From Microcebus murinus (Eukaryota; Chordata; Mammalia; Primates; Cheirogaleidae), in assembly GCF_040939455.1 (NCBI RefSeq), contig NC_134119.1:10962501-11026500 (forward strand): DNA of 64,000 nt. The letters run 5' to 3'. The notes beneath the pieces were generated by a model. It made no database searches and was not told the origin of the DNA. It worked only from the letters and a program-made list of their open reading frames with translations. Below are positions 10,776-23,204 of the stretch, one piece after another. Both the position numbers and the translations under genes were made by a program. Numbering within the stretch: the first letter of the stretch is position 1; the number at the start of each line of letters is the position of its first letter.

Positions 10776-11714
10776 CCTCTGCGTCTGGCGTCTACACCTA
10801 GCTAATCCGTGTTGCGGCGGCGTCAGGATTCCCTTCCTAGGACAAAAAGGCCTATCCGCCCGGCCTGCCCTGGATCTCCAGCACCCGGTGCCTCTCCCCT
10901 CTGCGCGCCCCGAGTTTTCATCTTCTGGGCTGGTCAGCCCGTGCTCTCAGCCCCTTTCCTTGCCTCCGTCGCCGCGGGGCCGGGCACGCAGCAACCACCG
11001 AGCCTGGAGCAGAGGGACTCTCCTGCAGGGCGTCCGTCCAGCGACGAGGGAGGAGCCCAGGGGCCCAGCCAGGGACTGTGAGGGCGCTCAGAGAAAGAAA
11101 TCCACAAGCGCAGAAGGTCACGGCCACCTGTAAGCTGGAGGGACGGAGGACGGAGCTGGGTTTAAAGCAACGGGGGCGCGGGGGGAAACACTCTGCCTCT
11201 GCCCTCCTCCTGCCTCCGAGCTCCCCCGGCCCTCCCCGGCCGGGCCAGTGGGAAGCGGGTGGGCAGAGCCTGGGCAGCCGCGGCCGGGGCAGCCCTCTGG
11301 GCCGCAGAGCAGAGCGGGGACGCGGGGCCGGGGCGGAGCACCCGCGCCCCCGACAGGCCCTGCCTGGTCTCAGCTCCTCCCGGGCAGCCCCCACGACCGC
11401 TCAGCCCTGGCTGCGGGGACCCGGGGACCCCACAGCCTCCTCTGTCCCTCTGGCCTAGGGTGGGAGCCCAGGGTGTCCTGTGTCACTCTCTGTGGCGGCC
11501 TCCGACCCTGGGAAGTGCATGCCAACGGTTCCTCCTTCCGTGCCTTTCCCCTGGAGTTGCGGGTGGGCGTGGCGGCACCGCGCGGGGCCCTTCCAGTGGG
11601 TTTCTGTGCGCGCCTCCCGCGGCTCGTGGGCCTGCTCACACCGCCTCGGAGACGCCTCCCCGCGCCCACGCTCCGGGCCTGTTCTCCTTTACGGCGGGCA
11701 CCGCCCGGAGTTAC

Positions 11715-11726
11715 CGCGCATGCGTG
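11715..11726. promoter_or_regulatory. NRF1-like site in CpG-rich patch
   Basis: CGCGCATGCGTG contains the GCGCATGCG core of the NRF1 palindrome with one terminal departure. Confidence 0.45.
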
Positions 11727-11831
11727 TGGCCTGGCTCGCGCTCTCCTTCCACGGACCGCGACGTCCAGGGGGCCGGACGGTCTCGTCCACTGCTGTCCCC
11801 CTGGCGCCCGCGTGAGACCCCCATCGGCCAC

Positions 11832-11839
11832 TGACGTCA
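11832..11839. promoter_or_regulatory. Palindromic CRE in CpG-rich patch
   Basis: Perfect TGACGTCA near the right edge of the CpG-rich patch. Confidence 0.45.
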
Positions 11840-11899
11840 CGGGTGCCCGGTGTCGCCCCCACCGATGAGTAAACGAGTGAATTCTGTCACCCAACCCTC

Positions 11900-13040
11900 G
11901 CCAGGCGTCCGCAGGCAGGCCCTAGCACCCTCATTTTATGGGAGAGACTGAGGCTCAGATTGAGTCCCAAATCGGCCCAGCTCACCCAGCCAGTCAGGAG
12001 TAGGGGCGTCCAAGCCCACACCCAGGCCGCCCGCTTGCCTCGGCCTTCCTCCCAGGTCTCTGCGGCTTCCCAAACTACACGCTCATCTGGCTGCCCCTAA
12101 CTTCTCTTATTCTGGAAAGTCCCAACGCTGAGCCAGTCTGGGCTGCGGTGTCATTTTGGCCCAGCAGGTGTCACTGGGGAATTCCAGACGGCCGCGGTTC
12201 ACTGTCTCACGCCGCAGAGTGTGAATGTGCCACGGTTTATTTCATCACCTCTCAGGATGTTTCCAAGTGTTTGCCCCACAGATGAAGCTGCAGCTGCTTC
12301 CTTACACCTGTGCTCATAGGATATGAAGTGAGCATTTCTCTAAAAACAGAATTGCAAAGAGCAGAAAATATCTTCTTCATAAAACAGTTTATGTAAATGG
12401 AAAAGAACAAAATATCGGGTTTTTTTGTAGAAGTAACGAAGAGTTTATTAATTTGCTGGCAAACGAAGAGGTTGGCAGACTCCCATCTCAAAGTACCAAC
12501 GTCCTGCCTCTGAGCAGGAGTGCAGAGCTCTTAACGGTTCTGATTAACCCCATATCCCATTTTAGGCTAAGACAATCTCGTGACCTCTGCCTGGACTCAT
12601 CCCATCTTTAGCTAAATGACCTCTGCCCAGGGGCAATTCCCCTGAGCCATCTGCTGTGGCTCAAAGAACAAATGACACTCTCCTGCCCCTCCAACCACTG
12701 GCCTGAGGCAGGAGTGTAGGTTTTAGTTCTCAAAAGGAGCAAGGGGGCTTTGAAGAGAGAGAAAACATGTTTACCCTTTTTCAGGCCATTTTCCCTGTTA
12801 TATATCCCCCATTGGCAATTTTTACCCTTCCATATCTATGGGATGAGGGGCGATATAGTGTCAAGCTACTTCCTACTGAATTGGGGTGATGTTTTAGATG
12901 GAAGGTTTATACTTATTTATGTCATTACAAAGCCTTGGCAATAGATTTACAACATCAGACTACCAGGTGAGAAAGGACATAAGCAACAACTACAACCATG
13001 AGTACTGATAAGAGAGATTTTACCCCACTTGGTATCCAAG
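11900..13040. other. Intergenic stretch with MIR and possible LTR remnant
   Basis: 11,915-12,010 is an antisense MIR (CTCATTTTATGGGAGAG, GACTGAGGCTCAGA). 12,430-12,760 has the composition of an old retroviral LTR remnant (antisense), but I cannot name a family. No gene is supported. Confidence 0.4.
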
Positions 13041-13044
13041 ACAC

Positions 13045-13769
<725 letters not shown>

Positions 13770-13770
<1 letters not shown>

Positions 13771-13853
13771 AGGAAGGAAGGGAAGGAAAGGATAGGAAAA
13801 GGCAAGGAAAAGGCAAAGAAAAGGAAAAGGAGAGGAGAGGAAAGGAAAGGAGC
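13770..13853 (+). repeat. Purine-only GGAAGG/GGAAAAGG-rich low-complexity tract
   Basis: About 84 bases, almost all A and G on the plus strand (GGAAGGAAGGGAAGGAAAGG and variants), directly after the L1 remnant. Such tracts can adopt triplex structure and mutate by slippage. Confidence 0.8.
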
Positions 13854-14359
13854 AGTTGCTTTTAAAATGAGCCAGACCCTGAGCTGGGCTCCCAGGGGCC
13901 AGAGGTGACTCAGCAGAGGGTCCACCCTTGATTCAAACGGGGAGAGGTTCCAGGGCAGCCTCCCGCTGATGCGTCAGCACATAGTCCCAAGAGCCAATCA
14001 CTCGTGAGTCAGAAGCTCCTGGAAGTAGCAGCTGGGCCCAGCATTTTTGTTGTGCTTCCAATCCCACCTCCCCAGCCCCATTTTACCCGAGCTGAGGGAA
14101 GCAAACATAGCACAGCACGATGTCATTGCTTTGTTTTATCTGTCTCCTAATTGGCAAGTAGGTTGGTTCCCTTTTCCATCGAGTGTAAACAAACCTGGCT
14201 GGAACTCCCTGTGCCTGCAGAGGCGGGTTTTTCGCAGCACAGCTGGGGAGAAGTGGGACTGGGGGTGAGCTGTAGATCCACAGGGTGCTCCCGTCACGGC
14301 AGAGGGAGGGGGACTTCCAGATCCGGATTTCTGAACCTCGACCCTACTGACACCCTGGA

Positions 14360-14522
14360 CTGGGTAATTCTTCATTGTAGGGACTGTCCTGTGCACTGTA
14401 GGATATTTGGTGTTCCTGGCCTCTACCCACTAGATGCCAGTACCATGTCACCACCCCCAGTTATGACAACCACAAATGTCCCGTGGGAGTCAAAATCACC
14501 CCCAGTTGAGAACCATTGCTCT
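14360..14522 (-). mobile_element. MER5A-type hAT-Charlie MITE, antisense
   Basis: CCTGTGCACTGTAGGATATT, CTGGCCTCTACCCACTAGATG and the terminal CCCAGTTGAGAACCATTG match the MER5A family in reverse orientation. Near full length. Confidence 0.8.
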
Positions 14523-14529
14523 AATTGTG

Positions 14530-16080
14530 CTGAGCCTGTGAGTAGGATTTCTAAGCACAGGATTCCTGCATGTTATTGATTTTCTTCTCTTTGAGCAGGT
14601 GCATGTTTTACCTTTTTAGAAGGGGTGCAGTTGTTACCGCCCAACCAGGTTCACTGCCGGCTGCTCAAGAGGAAGCCAGTGCACTGAGACAACAGGGTTA
14701 CAGTGGAGAAAGAGTTTCATATCACAGGGCGCCCAGCAAAGGAGAGATGGGAGAATCTCCTCAAATCCACCTCCCTAAGAATTTGGGAGCCAGAGTTTTT
14801 AAAGATAGGTAGGTGGGCACAGGGCTAGGGGATTGGGTTCTGCTGATTGGCTAGGGATCAACTCACCGGGTTGGGAAACAAATTGCTCTAGGTCAGTTCC
14901 CAAGTAGAGGGTTACAGGACCTGTTAAGTCAATTCCTAACTATGGCCACTGGTCCAGTTGGCATCAGCTGGTCCACTGGAACGCAGAGTGCGGAAACTAT
15001 CTCGAAGACCAGTCTTAGGTTTCACAACTGTGATGTTATCTATGGGAGCAATTAGGAAAGCTACCAATCTTACAACCAGAAAGCAAACTAGGGAACTATA
15101 TGTAAAACATATATAGATGTTGTAACTATGCCTGTACCTCTGCAGAGTGCAGGCCCCTACCACAGTTCCCATCCTGTGCCCCTTTATCAATTGTATAAAG
15201 GATGGTTTCACAATGACATTGGTAGTCCATAGTCTAAGGATAAGGGTTTCAGACCATTATTGGGACAACTGGTGAGATCTGAATACGGACAACAGAAATT
15301 AAGTTATAACTTTGTATCAGTGTTAAACTTCTGACTTTGAAAACTATCCATGACAGTGGTCACGTAAGAGAATGTCCTTGTTCTTAGGACATGCACATGA
15401 AGTATTTAGGGGTCAAAGGGCATCTCGTCTGTGACTGACTCTCAAAGGTTCAGAGCGCTCCCACGCAGAGAAGGAAGGACAAACCCAGTGCGGCAAAACG
15501 CTGACAACTGGGGGATCTGAATGGGACCTATGGGAGTTTACATATGTGACACTCTTACAACTCTTCTGTAAATTTGAAATTCTTTTTAAAATTATTATTT
15601 TAGAAAGGCTTTTTAAAAAATCACCTATGATTTATTCTAGTTTTAAAAATATGGTTTCAATCTGTCATTCCCTCCTGCTCCCAGGAAAAGGAAAAATCAT
15701 ACACGATGGTGCCCAGGCCCCGTTTAGGGTGCAGTGCAGGAGCCTCCAGAAAGGGTTCTCAGTGCATGCAGAGCAAGCAGGAGGATCCTTTGCCCGGCCT
15801 GCAAAATGCCTGGACAGAAATTCCACAGACCGTTAACGGTGGGTCTCAGTAGCCACCCCCTCCCCGTACCGGCCCCGCCCCAGTTTTGTTCACATGTCCA
15901 CCCCTTCCCCAGGCAGCCCAGGTGCCTCGGGAAAGTGACTCCCCAGCTGCCTAGAGGGCATGATGGGTCAAAGGGCAATCTTATCCCCCTGCCAGTGTGT
16001 GCGCATGATGCACGTGGGCCAATAAGGAACAAGGAACAGTTTACTGGAAGCCCTGGGCTGGTGTTTGAATGGCGTTGATA
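14530..16080. other. Intergenic stretch, no gene recognised
   Basis: 14,640-15,300 has the feel of an old LTR-type remnant but I cannot place it. 15,540-15,650 is AT-rich. No gene or promoter supported. Confidence 0.4.
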
Positions 16081-16084
16081 GAGG

Positions 16085-16490
16085 CTAGACAGGAAGAAAT
16101 GACTTTATGAGACATCAGAGTGTAGGGCTTGCAGATGCTGAGCTGAGAACACCAGGTACAGAAGCCGGTCTAGCCTTCTGGAAGGTAACAGAAGTAAGAT
16201 GCCGCAGCCAACAATCAGCTGCTCTCTGAATCTCATCTCCCCATGAATGAGTCCATCTTGGCCCCGCCAGCACAGCTAGAAGCCCAAGGAGGCTGCACGA
16301 ATGAGCCCAGGTGTCTCCAGCGGAAGACCCACCCGCCAACTCACAGCATCTTGAGAAGTGTTATAATAAATCAGTGTTGTTTTAGCAACTAAGATTTGGG
16401 GATGAACATGCAGATTCAATGAGGCTATAACATGCCCTGGCATGCAGTAAGCACTCAATAAATGCTGGCCATTACTAATGATCATGCATT
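16085..16490 (+). repeat. MLT1-like LTR 3' half followed by MIR 3' end
   Basis: 16,085-16,410 ends with GTTATAATAAATCAGTGTTG and TTTTAGCAACTAAGATTTGG, the 3' portion of MLT1-type LTRs. 16,425-16,490 (CATGCAGTAAGCACTCAATA) is a MIR 3' tip. Confidence 0.55.
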
Positions 16491-16759
16491 TCTGCTCCCG
16501 TCCCCTGTGCCGTTCACTCCTGCTGCCAGAGAAGCACCGTGGGGGCCCATGATGAGGCAAGAAAAACGCTGGTGGACACACAGGAATGCACTAGGAGGAT
16601 ATTGGGGAACTCTCGGGAACCCCAGGAGAGCTGGAGAGTCCAGGAGAGCAGTTCAGATACTGGAGGCCAAAACAAGGACTAATGCCTGCCAGGGATGGAA
16701 CCCCAGCTTCTTCCTCGGTCTCCTGAGACAAAACCTACAGTCCCCGCCTCTGCACAGCA

Positions 16760-17045
16760 GAGTGCCGTGGGACTAAGACTACGTTCTAACCAGTGGGACA
16801 GAAGCAGGGAAGTGCTGCCTCTGGCTGGAATACGACAAAATGGCCAGAGCATGGGCAACCTTCTTGGATCCTGAGGTGGAAGTCACCTGCTACAGATGGG
16901 GGAGTGGCCAGAGAGAAGGGGCCCGGTAACTGTGGAGCTGTCACACCACCTTAGCTCTCCTAGATCTGCATGAAAGAGAAAAGTCTGCCACGTTTAAGCC
17001 ACTACAACTTTGGGATATCTGTCACTTACAGTCAAATCTCAACCA
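16760..17045 (+). repeat. MLT1-like LTR 3' fragment
   Basis: Contains CTGGAATACGACAAAATGG, CCTTCTTGGATCCTGAGG and TTTAAGCCACTACAACTTTG, landmarks of the 3' half of MLT1-type LTRs. Diverged. Confidence 0.45.
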
Positions 17046-17611
17046 AGGAAATGCATCTCTATCTATGTCCCCCTCTCACAGATGAGAAATTGACACAAGA
17101 GGACAACAGCTTCCTGGACATGACACTAGGATAACTTCAACAACTACTAATGTTGATTGAGCCGGGCCCCGCCCTTCCTGGTCACCTGACCTTTCATTAC
17201 AGGAATTGTCCTGGACTCCAGATGACTCCTGTTGCCTGGGCAGTGCACTCAGTACCCTGCACCTCCCGGCCTTTGCTCTAGTCCTGCTCCCTTCCCACCA
17301 CTGAGCGGCTTCGCTGCCTTACCCTTTCTCTTTGGAGAAATCTTACTCATCGCTGAGCAAGTTAACTTCTCTGAGGCTCAGTTTCCTCTTCTACAAAACG
17401 GAGCCAATAGCAAGCGTATGCACAATGCCTGGCACACGGGACCGGCCACCTTCAGACAACAGCTCCCCACGCCTTTCTCCCTGGTCTTTCCCTGATCTCA
17501 GCCCCACAGTCTGCAAGTTAAAAAGACAGCAGAATAAAAGCAGAGAATTTATTGGATTCCTAGAACTGTGAAATCCAGAGGAAAGTTACAGTTCAAGAAA
17601 GGTTTGTTCTA

Positions 17612-17860
17612 ACGGCTCAGTGTTAATAATAATAGCTAAAATTTATGGAGTGCTTACAATGTGCCAGGCACTCCTCTAACCACTATATAGTAACTTGTTC
17701 ATCTTCACAACAACCCTAAGAAACAGGATTACTATTGTGATCCCCGTTCTCTACAAGAGGAAACTAACATCCTGAGAGGCTAAATAATTTGCCCATGGTC
17801 ACATAACACACAAGCGGTGGGGCTGAGACTTAAACCTACGTCTGTCTGGCTGGAAAGGTA
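17612..17860 (-). repeat. MIR SINE, antisense, near full length
   Basis: GAGTGCTTACAATGTGCCAG, CACAACAACCCTAAGAAAC, CCATGGTCACATAACACAC and the following tRNA-related portion are in the antisense MIR order. Confidence 0.8.
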
Positions 17861-17984
17861 GGGTGGCTTTCAGGTGAGTCTTGACCCAGCCATTCAAAGA
17901 TCTCAGCAGGGACCTGGTTTCTCTTGGTCTCTCCTCTTTGCTTCCTCCAGTGCTGAACTCACCCTAAGGATAACCCGCTTGTAG

Positions 17985-18250
17985 CTGCCAGCAGGTTCTG
18001 ATGAGATCTGCTTCCTCCTTCATATCCCAGTTCCGTGCCAGGATCCTGAAATTCACTGTGATTGGACCATCTAAAGTCACATGCCCATCCCTGAACCAAC
18101 CCACTGTGTCCCAGAGGACTGGACAATGTGGCTTGGCTTATGCTAAAGGGAGGAGGGCTGTCAGTACCATACAAACCACAGGCTAAGAATGAGGACAAGA
18201 GAGATTCCTCCCAAATTCATGGTACTAGTTCTATGAAGAAGGGGGAATGG
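17985..18250 (+). repeat. Unnamed mammalian repeat, copy 1 of 3 in the window
   Basis: GTCACATGCCCATCCCTGAA, CCCACTGTGTCCCAGAGG and a GAAGAAGGGGGAATGGCTG end recur in variant form at 44,540-45,010 and 51,520-51,860. I recognise the pattern as an ancient interspersed family but cannot name it. Confidence 0.4.
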
Positions 18251-18254
18251 CTGT

Positions 18255-18775
18255 GGGCAGCCGGAAACACGTATCTACATGCCCACGACTCGCATGTACA
18301 ACAAAACATTCTGACGTGATCATTTGGAAAAAAAGAGGCTTGGTTTGGGGACAGCTGTGCCACAGCCCAGGCAGGCAGCATCTAGCCAGCCCCTCCATGA
18401 CCCCCAAGGAAGGAGGCCTGGCTGTCTACACCCTCACCCCAAGGTGCTGGCAGGGGCAGGAGGTGGGCACACTCGGTGTGGGCGGAGAGCCTGCCCCAGG
18501 ACCGAGCACATCTGGGGCACTTCCTGCTGGGTGGGAGGCGCTGCTGGGGACAGCGGAGATGTGCCCAGGGAGTAAGTGGCCTGGCTGGGCACACACAGCC
18601 TCTTGGTGGCCCCAACATCCCGACCACACCGCGGCCCCTGCTCGCATCTGAGGCTTTTCTTGCAGCCTGGGAAATTGAGCCTCTTCCCTCACCACACCCC
18701 CTCCCTGTCTGTCCTTCTGCCAGGCCATGGCCCGGGTCCTTTAAGGTCCCTCTGGGCTCCAAGCTCACTCCTTAA
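18255..18775. other. Intergenic stretch, nothing recognised
   Basis: GC-rich non-repetitive sequence. Several overlapping open frames on both strands carry no motif and none is credible as a gene. Confidence 0.4.
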
Positions 18776-18779
18776 CAAG

Positions 18780-19115
18780 CCTACATGTTTAGTCAAATCA
18801 TTAAAATGCACCTGCAACAGATTTTTAGAGCAGTGAAACTACTCTGATACTGTAATAGTGGATCCATGTCATTATAGGTTTGTCCAAACCCACAGAATGT
18901 ACAACACTGAGAGTGAACCCCAAGGTAAACTGTCAGCGAGGGTGATAACAATGTGTCAATGCAGGTTCAGCAATTGGCACAAATGCACCACTCTGGCTGG
19001 GGAAGGTAAAGGGGAGGCGGTGCGTGTGGGGGAAGGGGTGCATGGGAAACACCTGTGCCTTCCTCTCAACTTTGCTGTGAAGCTACAGCTGCTCGAAAAA
19101 AGTCTATTGGCCCGC
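18780..19115 (+). mobile_element. Old L1M 3' UTR end
   Basis: GAGCAGTGAAACTACTCTGA, CACAGAATGTACAACACTGA, CAATGTGTCAATGCAGG and a terminal AACTTTGCTGTGAAGC follow the L1ME 3' end order. Confidence 0.75.
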
Positions 19116-19119
19116 AGCC

Positions 19120-19520
19120 AATAAGGCTCCTTCCCGCCTCAGGGCCTTTGCACTGGCTGTTTGCTCTGTCTGGAGCACTCTTCACCTACAACCCCACAGG
19201 GCTGCCTCCTTCCCCTTCAAGTCATGTCACTTTCTCAATGAGGCCTTCCCTGGCCACCCTCGTTAACAGCGCCACCTGCCCTCCATCCCCCCAACTTCCA
19301 ATCCTCCTGACTTGCTCTGCTCTGTTTTTCCAAAAGCAGCCCCCAGCCTAGCAGGCTGCAGTTTATTTCCTATTGTCTATCGTCCATCTCCCAGCCCCAC
19401 CCGAGCATCAGCTCCGTGAGGTAGAGATTTTGTCTTTTTTGCTCACTGCTATGTTTCTAGTACCTCAAACAGGTCCTGGCATGCAGTATATGCTCAGTAA
19501 ATGTTGAATGAACAAATGGA
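19120..19520 (+). repeat. L2 LINE 3' end
   Basis: CCTCAGGGCCTTTGCACTGG, AATGAGGCCTTCCCTGGCC, the internal poly-pyrimidine stretch, and the terminal TATGCTCAGTAAATGTTGAA identify a long plus-strand L2 3' end. Confidence 0.85.
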
Positions 19521-19659
19521 TGGGAAAGGATTTGAGATTACAGTGCTGCTCATTTTTGCCTAAATAACTATGCCGAGGAGGATCTTAAACATTCTCCTAG
19601 ACACAGGGCGCGGCATGTTCGCGAAGGAACATCTGTGAGGAAGGAGGCTTCATTCACCA

Positions 19660-19815
19660 CAGGTCCCTCTTTACCTGTTTACTGCCTGTCCCTCTCGTAA
19701 CTGTGAAGGCAGGGACATCATCCATCTTGTTCACTGCTGTATCACCAGAATTTTACACGGTATCTGGCCCACAGCAGACCTCAGTAAAGATCAGATGAAT
19801 AAATGAATGAGGTAT
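19660..19815 (+). repeat. L2 LINE 3' tip
   Basis: GTGAAGGCAGGGACATCATC, TTGTTCACTGCTGTATCACC and a terminal ATGAATAAATGAATGAG mark a second L2 3' end. Confidence 0.8.
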
Positions 19816-20257
19816 CTGAATCATGGGGGCTCCATCCCCTAACACTGTGACCCCTGGGGTGGTGTCCACCTTGGGTCAGGTACTCTCAAACACAGCTGGT
19901 GGGATTATAAATTAGTATATAACTCCAACAGCAACATCCACCTACCTAAGGATTGGTTTCTCAGTATCTACCAAAATGACAAAGGCTTTTAACATTTGTC
20001 GTGGCAATCCCTCTTCAAGAGGTGTGCGCTAGAGATCTACCTAGACATGCAAAACATGACATTACAACAAGGCCCATGACACCCAAAGACAGAAAACCAC
20101 CCCAATGTCCACCATAAACAGCCAATTAAATTATGGTCCAGCCACACAGCAGAATACGATGCAGTTGTAAAAAAGAATAAGGAGATAAGACACCCAGTGC
20201 ACAAGCAACCAGAGGAAAAATAGGTAATTTGTTCTTCATCAAGAGTAAAAACTTTTG

Positions 20258-20583
20258 GCCAGGCGCGGTGGCTCACGCCTATAATTCCAGCACTCTGGGA
20301 AGCTGAGGCGGGAGGATCGCTCAAGGTCAAGAGTTCAAAATCAGCCTGAACAAGAGCGAGACCCCGTTTCTACTAAAAATAGAAAGAAATTAATTGGCCA
20401 ACTAAAAATATATAGAAAAAATTAGCCGGGCATGGTGGCACATGCCTGTAGTCCCAGCTACTCAGGAGGCTGAGGCAGGAGGATCACTTGAACCCAGGAG
20501 TTTGAGGTTGCTGTGAGCTAAGCTAACACCATGGCACTCTAGCCCAGACAACAAAGGGAGACTCTGTCTCAAAAAAAAAAAAA
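20258..20583 (+). mobile_element. Alu, strepsirrhine type
   Basis: Full Alu with poly(A). Perfect 17-base target duplication AAGAGTAAAAACTTTTG at 20,241-20,257 and 20,584-20,600. Confidence 0.95.
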
Positions 20584-20630
20584 AAGAGTAAAAACTTTTG
20601 TATGTCAAAGGACACTATCAAGAAAGTGAA

Positions 20631-21125
20631 GTATTGGCCGGGCGCGGTGGCTCACGCCTGTAATCCTAGCTCTCTGGGAGGCCGAGGCGGGCGGACTGCT
20701 CGAGGTCAGGAGTTCGAAACCAGCCTGAGCAAGAGCGAGACCCCGTCTCTACTATAAATAGAAAGAAATTAATTGGCCAACTGATATATACAAAAAATTA
20801 GCCGGGCATGGTGGCGAATGCCTGTAGTCCCAGCTACTCGGGAGGCTGAGGCAGGAGGATCGCTTGAGCCAGGAGTTTGAGGTTGCTGTGAGCTAGGCTG
20901 ACGCCACAGCACTCACTCTAGCCTGGGCAACAAAGCGAGACTCTGTCTCAAAAAAAAAAATAAAATAAAATAAAATAAAAAAAAGAAAGTGAAGTATTGG
21001 TTGTCAAATTCTTTTAATAATTATGTCTTCAGAATTTTTGCTTTATCTTAAGGTTAAGTTTCTCATTTCAAACCCATTAAATATTCTGGGCGAGACAAAT
21101 CACTCACTTGCTTACAAGAAAAAAA
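20631..21125 (+). pseudogene. Retrocopy of an unidentified RNA, itself hit by an Alu
   Basis: The host L1 ORF2 normally reads straight through ATCAAGAAAGTGAAAAGACA. Here it is interrupted after AAGAAAGTGAA (20,620-20,630) and resumes at a second AAGAAAGTGAA (21,126-21,136). Without the Alu (20,638-20,982) the insert is about 125 bases of non-repetitive, AT-rich sequence (roughly 20,631-20,637 plus 21,001-21,112) followed by an A-run. It contains ATTAAA about 35-40 bases before the tail, as an mRNA 3' end would; it also ends ACAAGA, as an H/ACA snoRNA might. I do not recognise the source. Confidence 0.6.
20638..20982 (+). mobile_element. Alu, young strepsirrhine type
   Basis: Near-consensus Alu with AAAATAAAATAAA tail. 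Perfect 18-base duplication AAGAAAGTGAAGTATTGG at 20,620-20,637 and 20,983-21,000, part of which is the older retrocopy's own target repeat plus its first seven bases. Confidence 0.95.
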
Positions 21126-21367
21126 AAGAAAGTGAAAAGACAACCAACAGAATGAGAGAAAATATTCACAAACCATGTATCTGATAAGGGATTAATATCC
21201 ATAATATATAAAGAACTGTTACAATTCAACAATAAACAATAAAAAGACCAATAACTCAATTTAAAAATGGCAAATATTTGAACAGATAATCTTTAAAAAA
21301 AGATATACAAACAGCTAATAAGCACATGAATAGTCATGAGGGAAATGTTAATCAAAAACACAGGCCA

Positions 21368-21922
<555 letters not shown>

Positions 21923-21930
21923 AAAAACAC

Positions 21931-22215
21931 AGGCCATGCCTGTAGTCCTAGCACTGTGGCAGGCCAAGGTGGGAGGATCACTTGAGGTCAAGAGTTCAAG
22001 ACCAGCCTGAGCAGCAACATCATGAGATTCCATCTCTGCAAAATATAGAAAAATTAGCTGGGCGTGGTGATGCATGTCTGTAGTCCCAGCAACTTGGGAG
22101 GCTAAGGCAGGAGGATTGCTTGAGCCCAGGAATTGGAGTTTGCAGTGAAGTACAATGACAATACTGTACTCTAACTGGGGTAACCGAGCAAGACTCTGTC
22201 TCAAAAAAGAATAAA
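21931..22215 (+). mobile_element. Old Alu (AluJ-like), host of the three-armed Alu
   Basis: CATGCCTGTAGTCCTAGCAC through GACTCTGTCTCAAAAAAG, diverged, linker CTCTGCAAAATATAGAAAAA without the lemur insertion. Its first bases lie left of the younger insertion. Confidence 0.85.
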
Positions 22216-22399
22216 GTCTTGGCACATGCTACAGCACATGAACCTTGAAAACACTATGCTAAGTGAAAGAAGCCAGACAAAAAGGCCACATATTATGATT
22301 CCATGATATTGAAATGTCCGGAAGAAGCAAATCCATAGACAGAAAGTAGATGCATGGTTACCCGGGGCTGGGGGAAGAGAGAAACAGAAAGTATCTGCT

Positions 22400-22724
22400 G
22401 GCAGGGCACGGTGGTTCACGCCTGTAATCCTAGCACTCTGGGAGGCCGAGGCGGGCGGATTGCTCGAGGTCAGGAGTTCGAAACCAGCCTGAGCAAGAAC
22501 GAGACCTGTCTCTACTATAAATAGAAAGAAATTAATTGGCCAACTAATATATATAGAAAAATTAGCCGGGCATGGTGGTGCATGCCTGTAGTCCCAGCTA
22601 CTCAGGAGGCTGAGGCAGGAGGATTGCTTGAGCCCAGGAGTTTGAGGTTGCTGTGAGCTAGGCTGACGCCACGGCACTCACTCTAGCCTGGGCAACAAAG
22701 CAAGACTGTCTCAAAAAAAAAAAA
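22400..22724 (+). mobile_element. Alu, strepsirrhine type
   Basis: Full Alu with A15 tail. Target duplication AAAGTATCTGCT at 22,388-22,399 and 22,725-22,736, within the L1 3' UTR. Confidence 0.95.
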
Positions 22725-23204
22725 AAAGTATCTGCTAATGAATAAGGGGTTTCTTTTGGGGGGGGGTAATGAAATGTTCTAAAACTAGATAATGGTAATG
22801 ATTACACAACTTTATGAATATACTAAAAACCACTGAATTGTATACTTTAATAGGTACACCATACTTTAAAGGGTATGAATGCAATCTATATCTAAAACAA
22901 AGGTTAAGTAAAAACACTCTGTACTGCTAGTGCAAGATTTAACAACAACAAAATCTAAAAGCAGAATAGTGTTATGTATCCTTTGTGTAAAAAGGGGGAG
23001 GACAAGGAGAATATATATTCATTTTGCCTGTATTTGTATAAAAATACTCGATGAGAAACTAATAAGTAGCTACTTAGGGTTAGAGTGGAAAAGGGGTGGG
23101 TGTGGCCAGGGCTGGGAGCAAGACTTCTCAGTGTGTACCCTTTCATATCATTCTGATTTTCAAAGCATAAGAATGTCTTACCAGTAAAAATAAAATTAAA
23201 AAAT

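Larger units (their letters stand above)
10780..11880. promoter_or_regulatory. CpG-rich patch (orphan CpG island candidate)
   Basis: About 1.1 kb of GC-rich, CpG-dense DNA in an otherwise CpG-poor, repeat-rich intergenic region, 13-14 kb upstream of PEDS1. It contains an NRF1-like site (11,715-11,726) and a perfect CRE (11,832-11,839). Overlapping open frames on both strands (for example 11,248-11,868 plus and 11,370-11,894 minus) have no domain and are what unbiased GC-rich DNA gives. It may be an enhancer or the promoter of an unannotated non-coding RNA; the sequence alone cannot say. Confidence 0.5.

Noticed and set aside
11370..11894. Possible gene in the orphan CpG-rich patch
   Set aside because: Open frames exist on both strands at similar length, as expected of GC-rich DNA; no domain and no clear splice partners.
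17612..17860. tRNA-like A and B box signals in MIR elements
   Set aside because: MIR is tRNA-derived; the copies are too diverged and lack an acceptor stem, so they are not tRNA genes.
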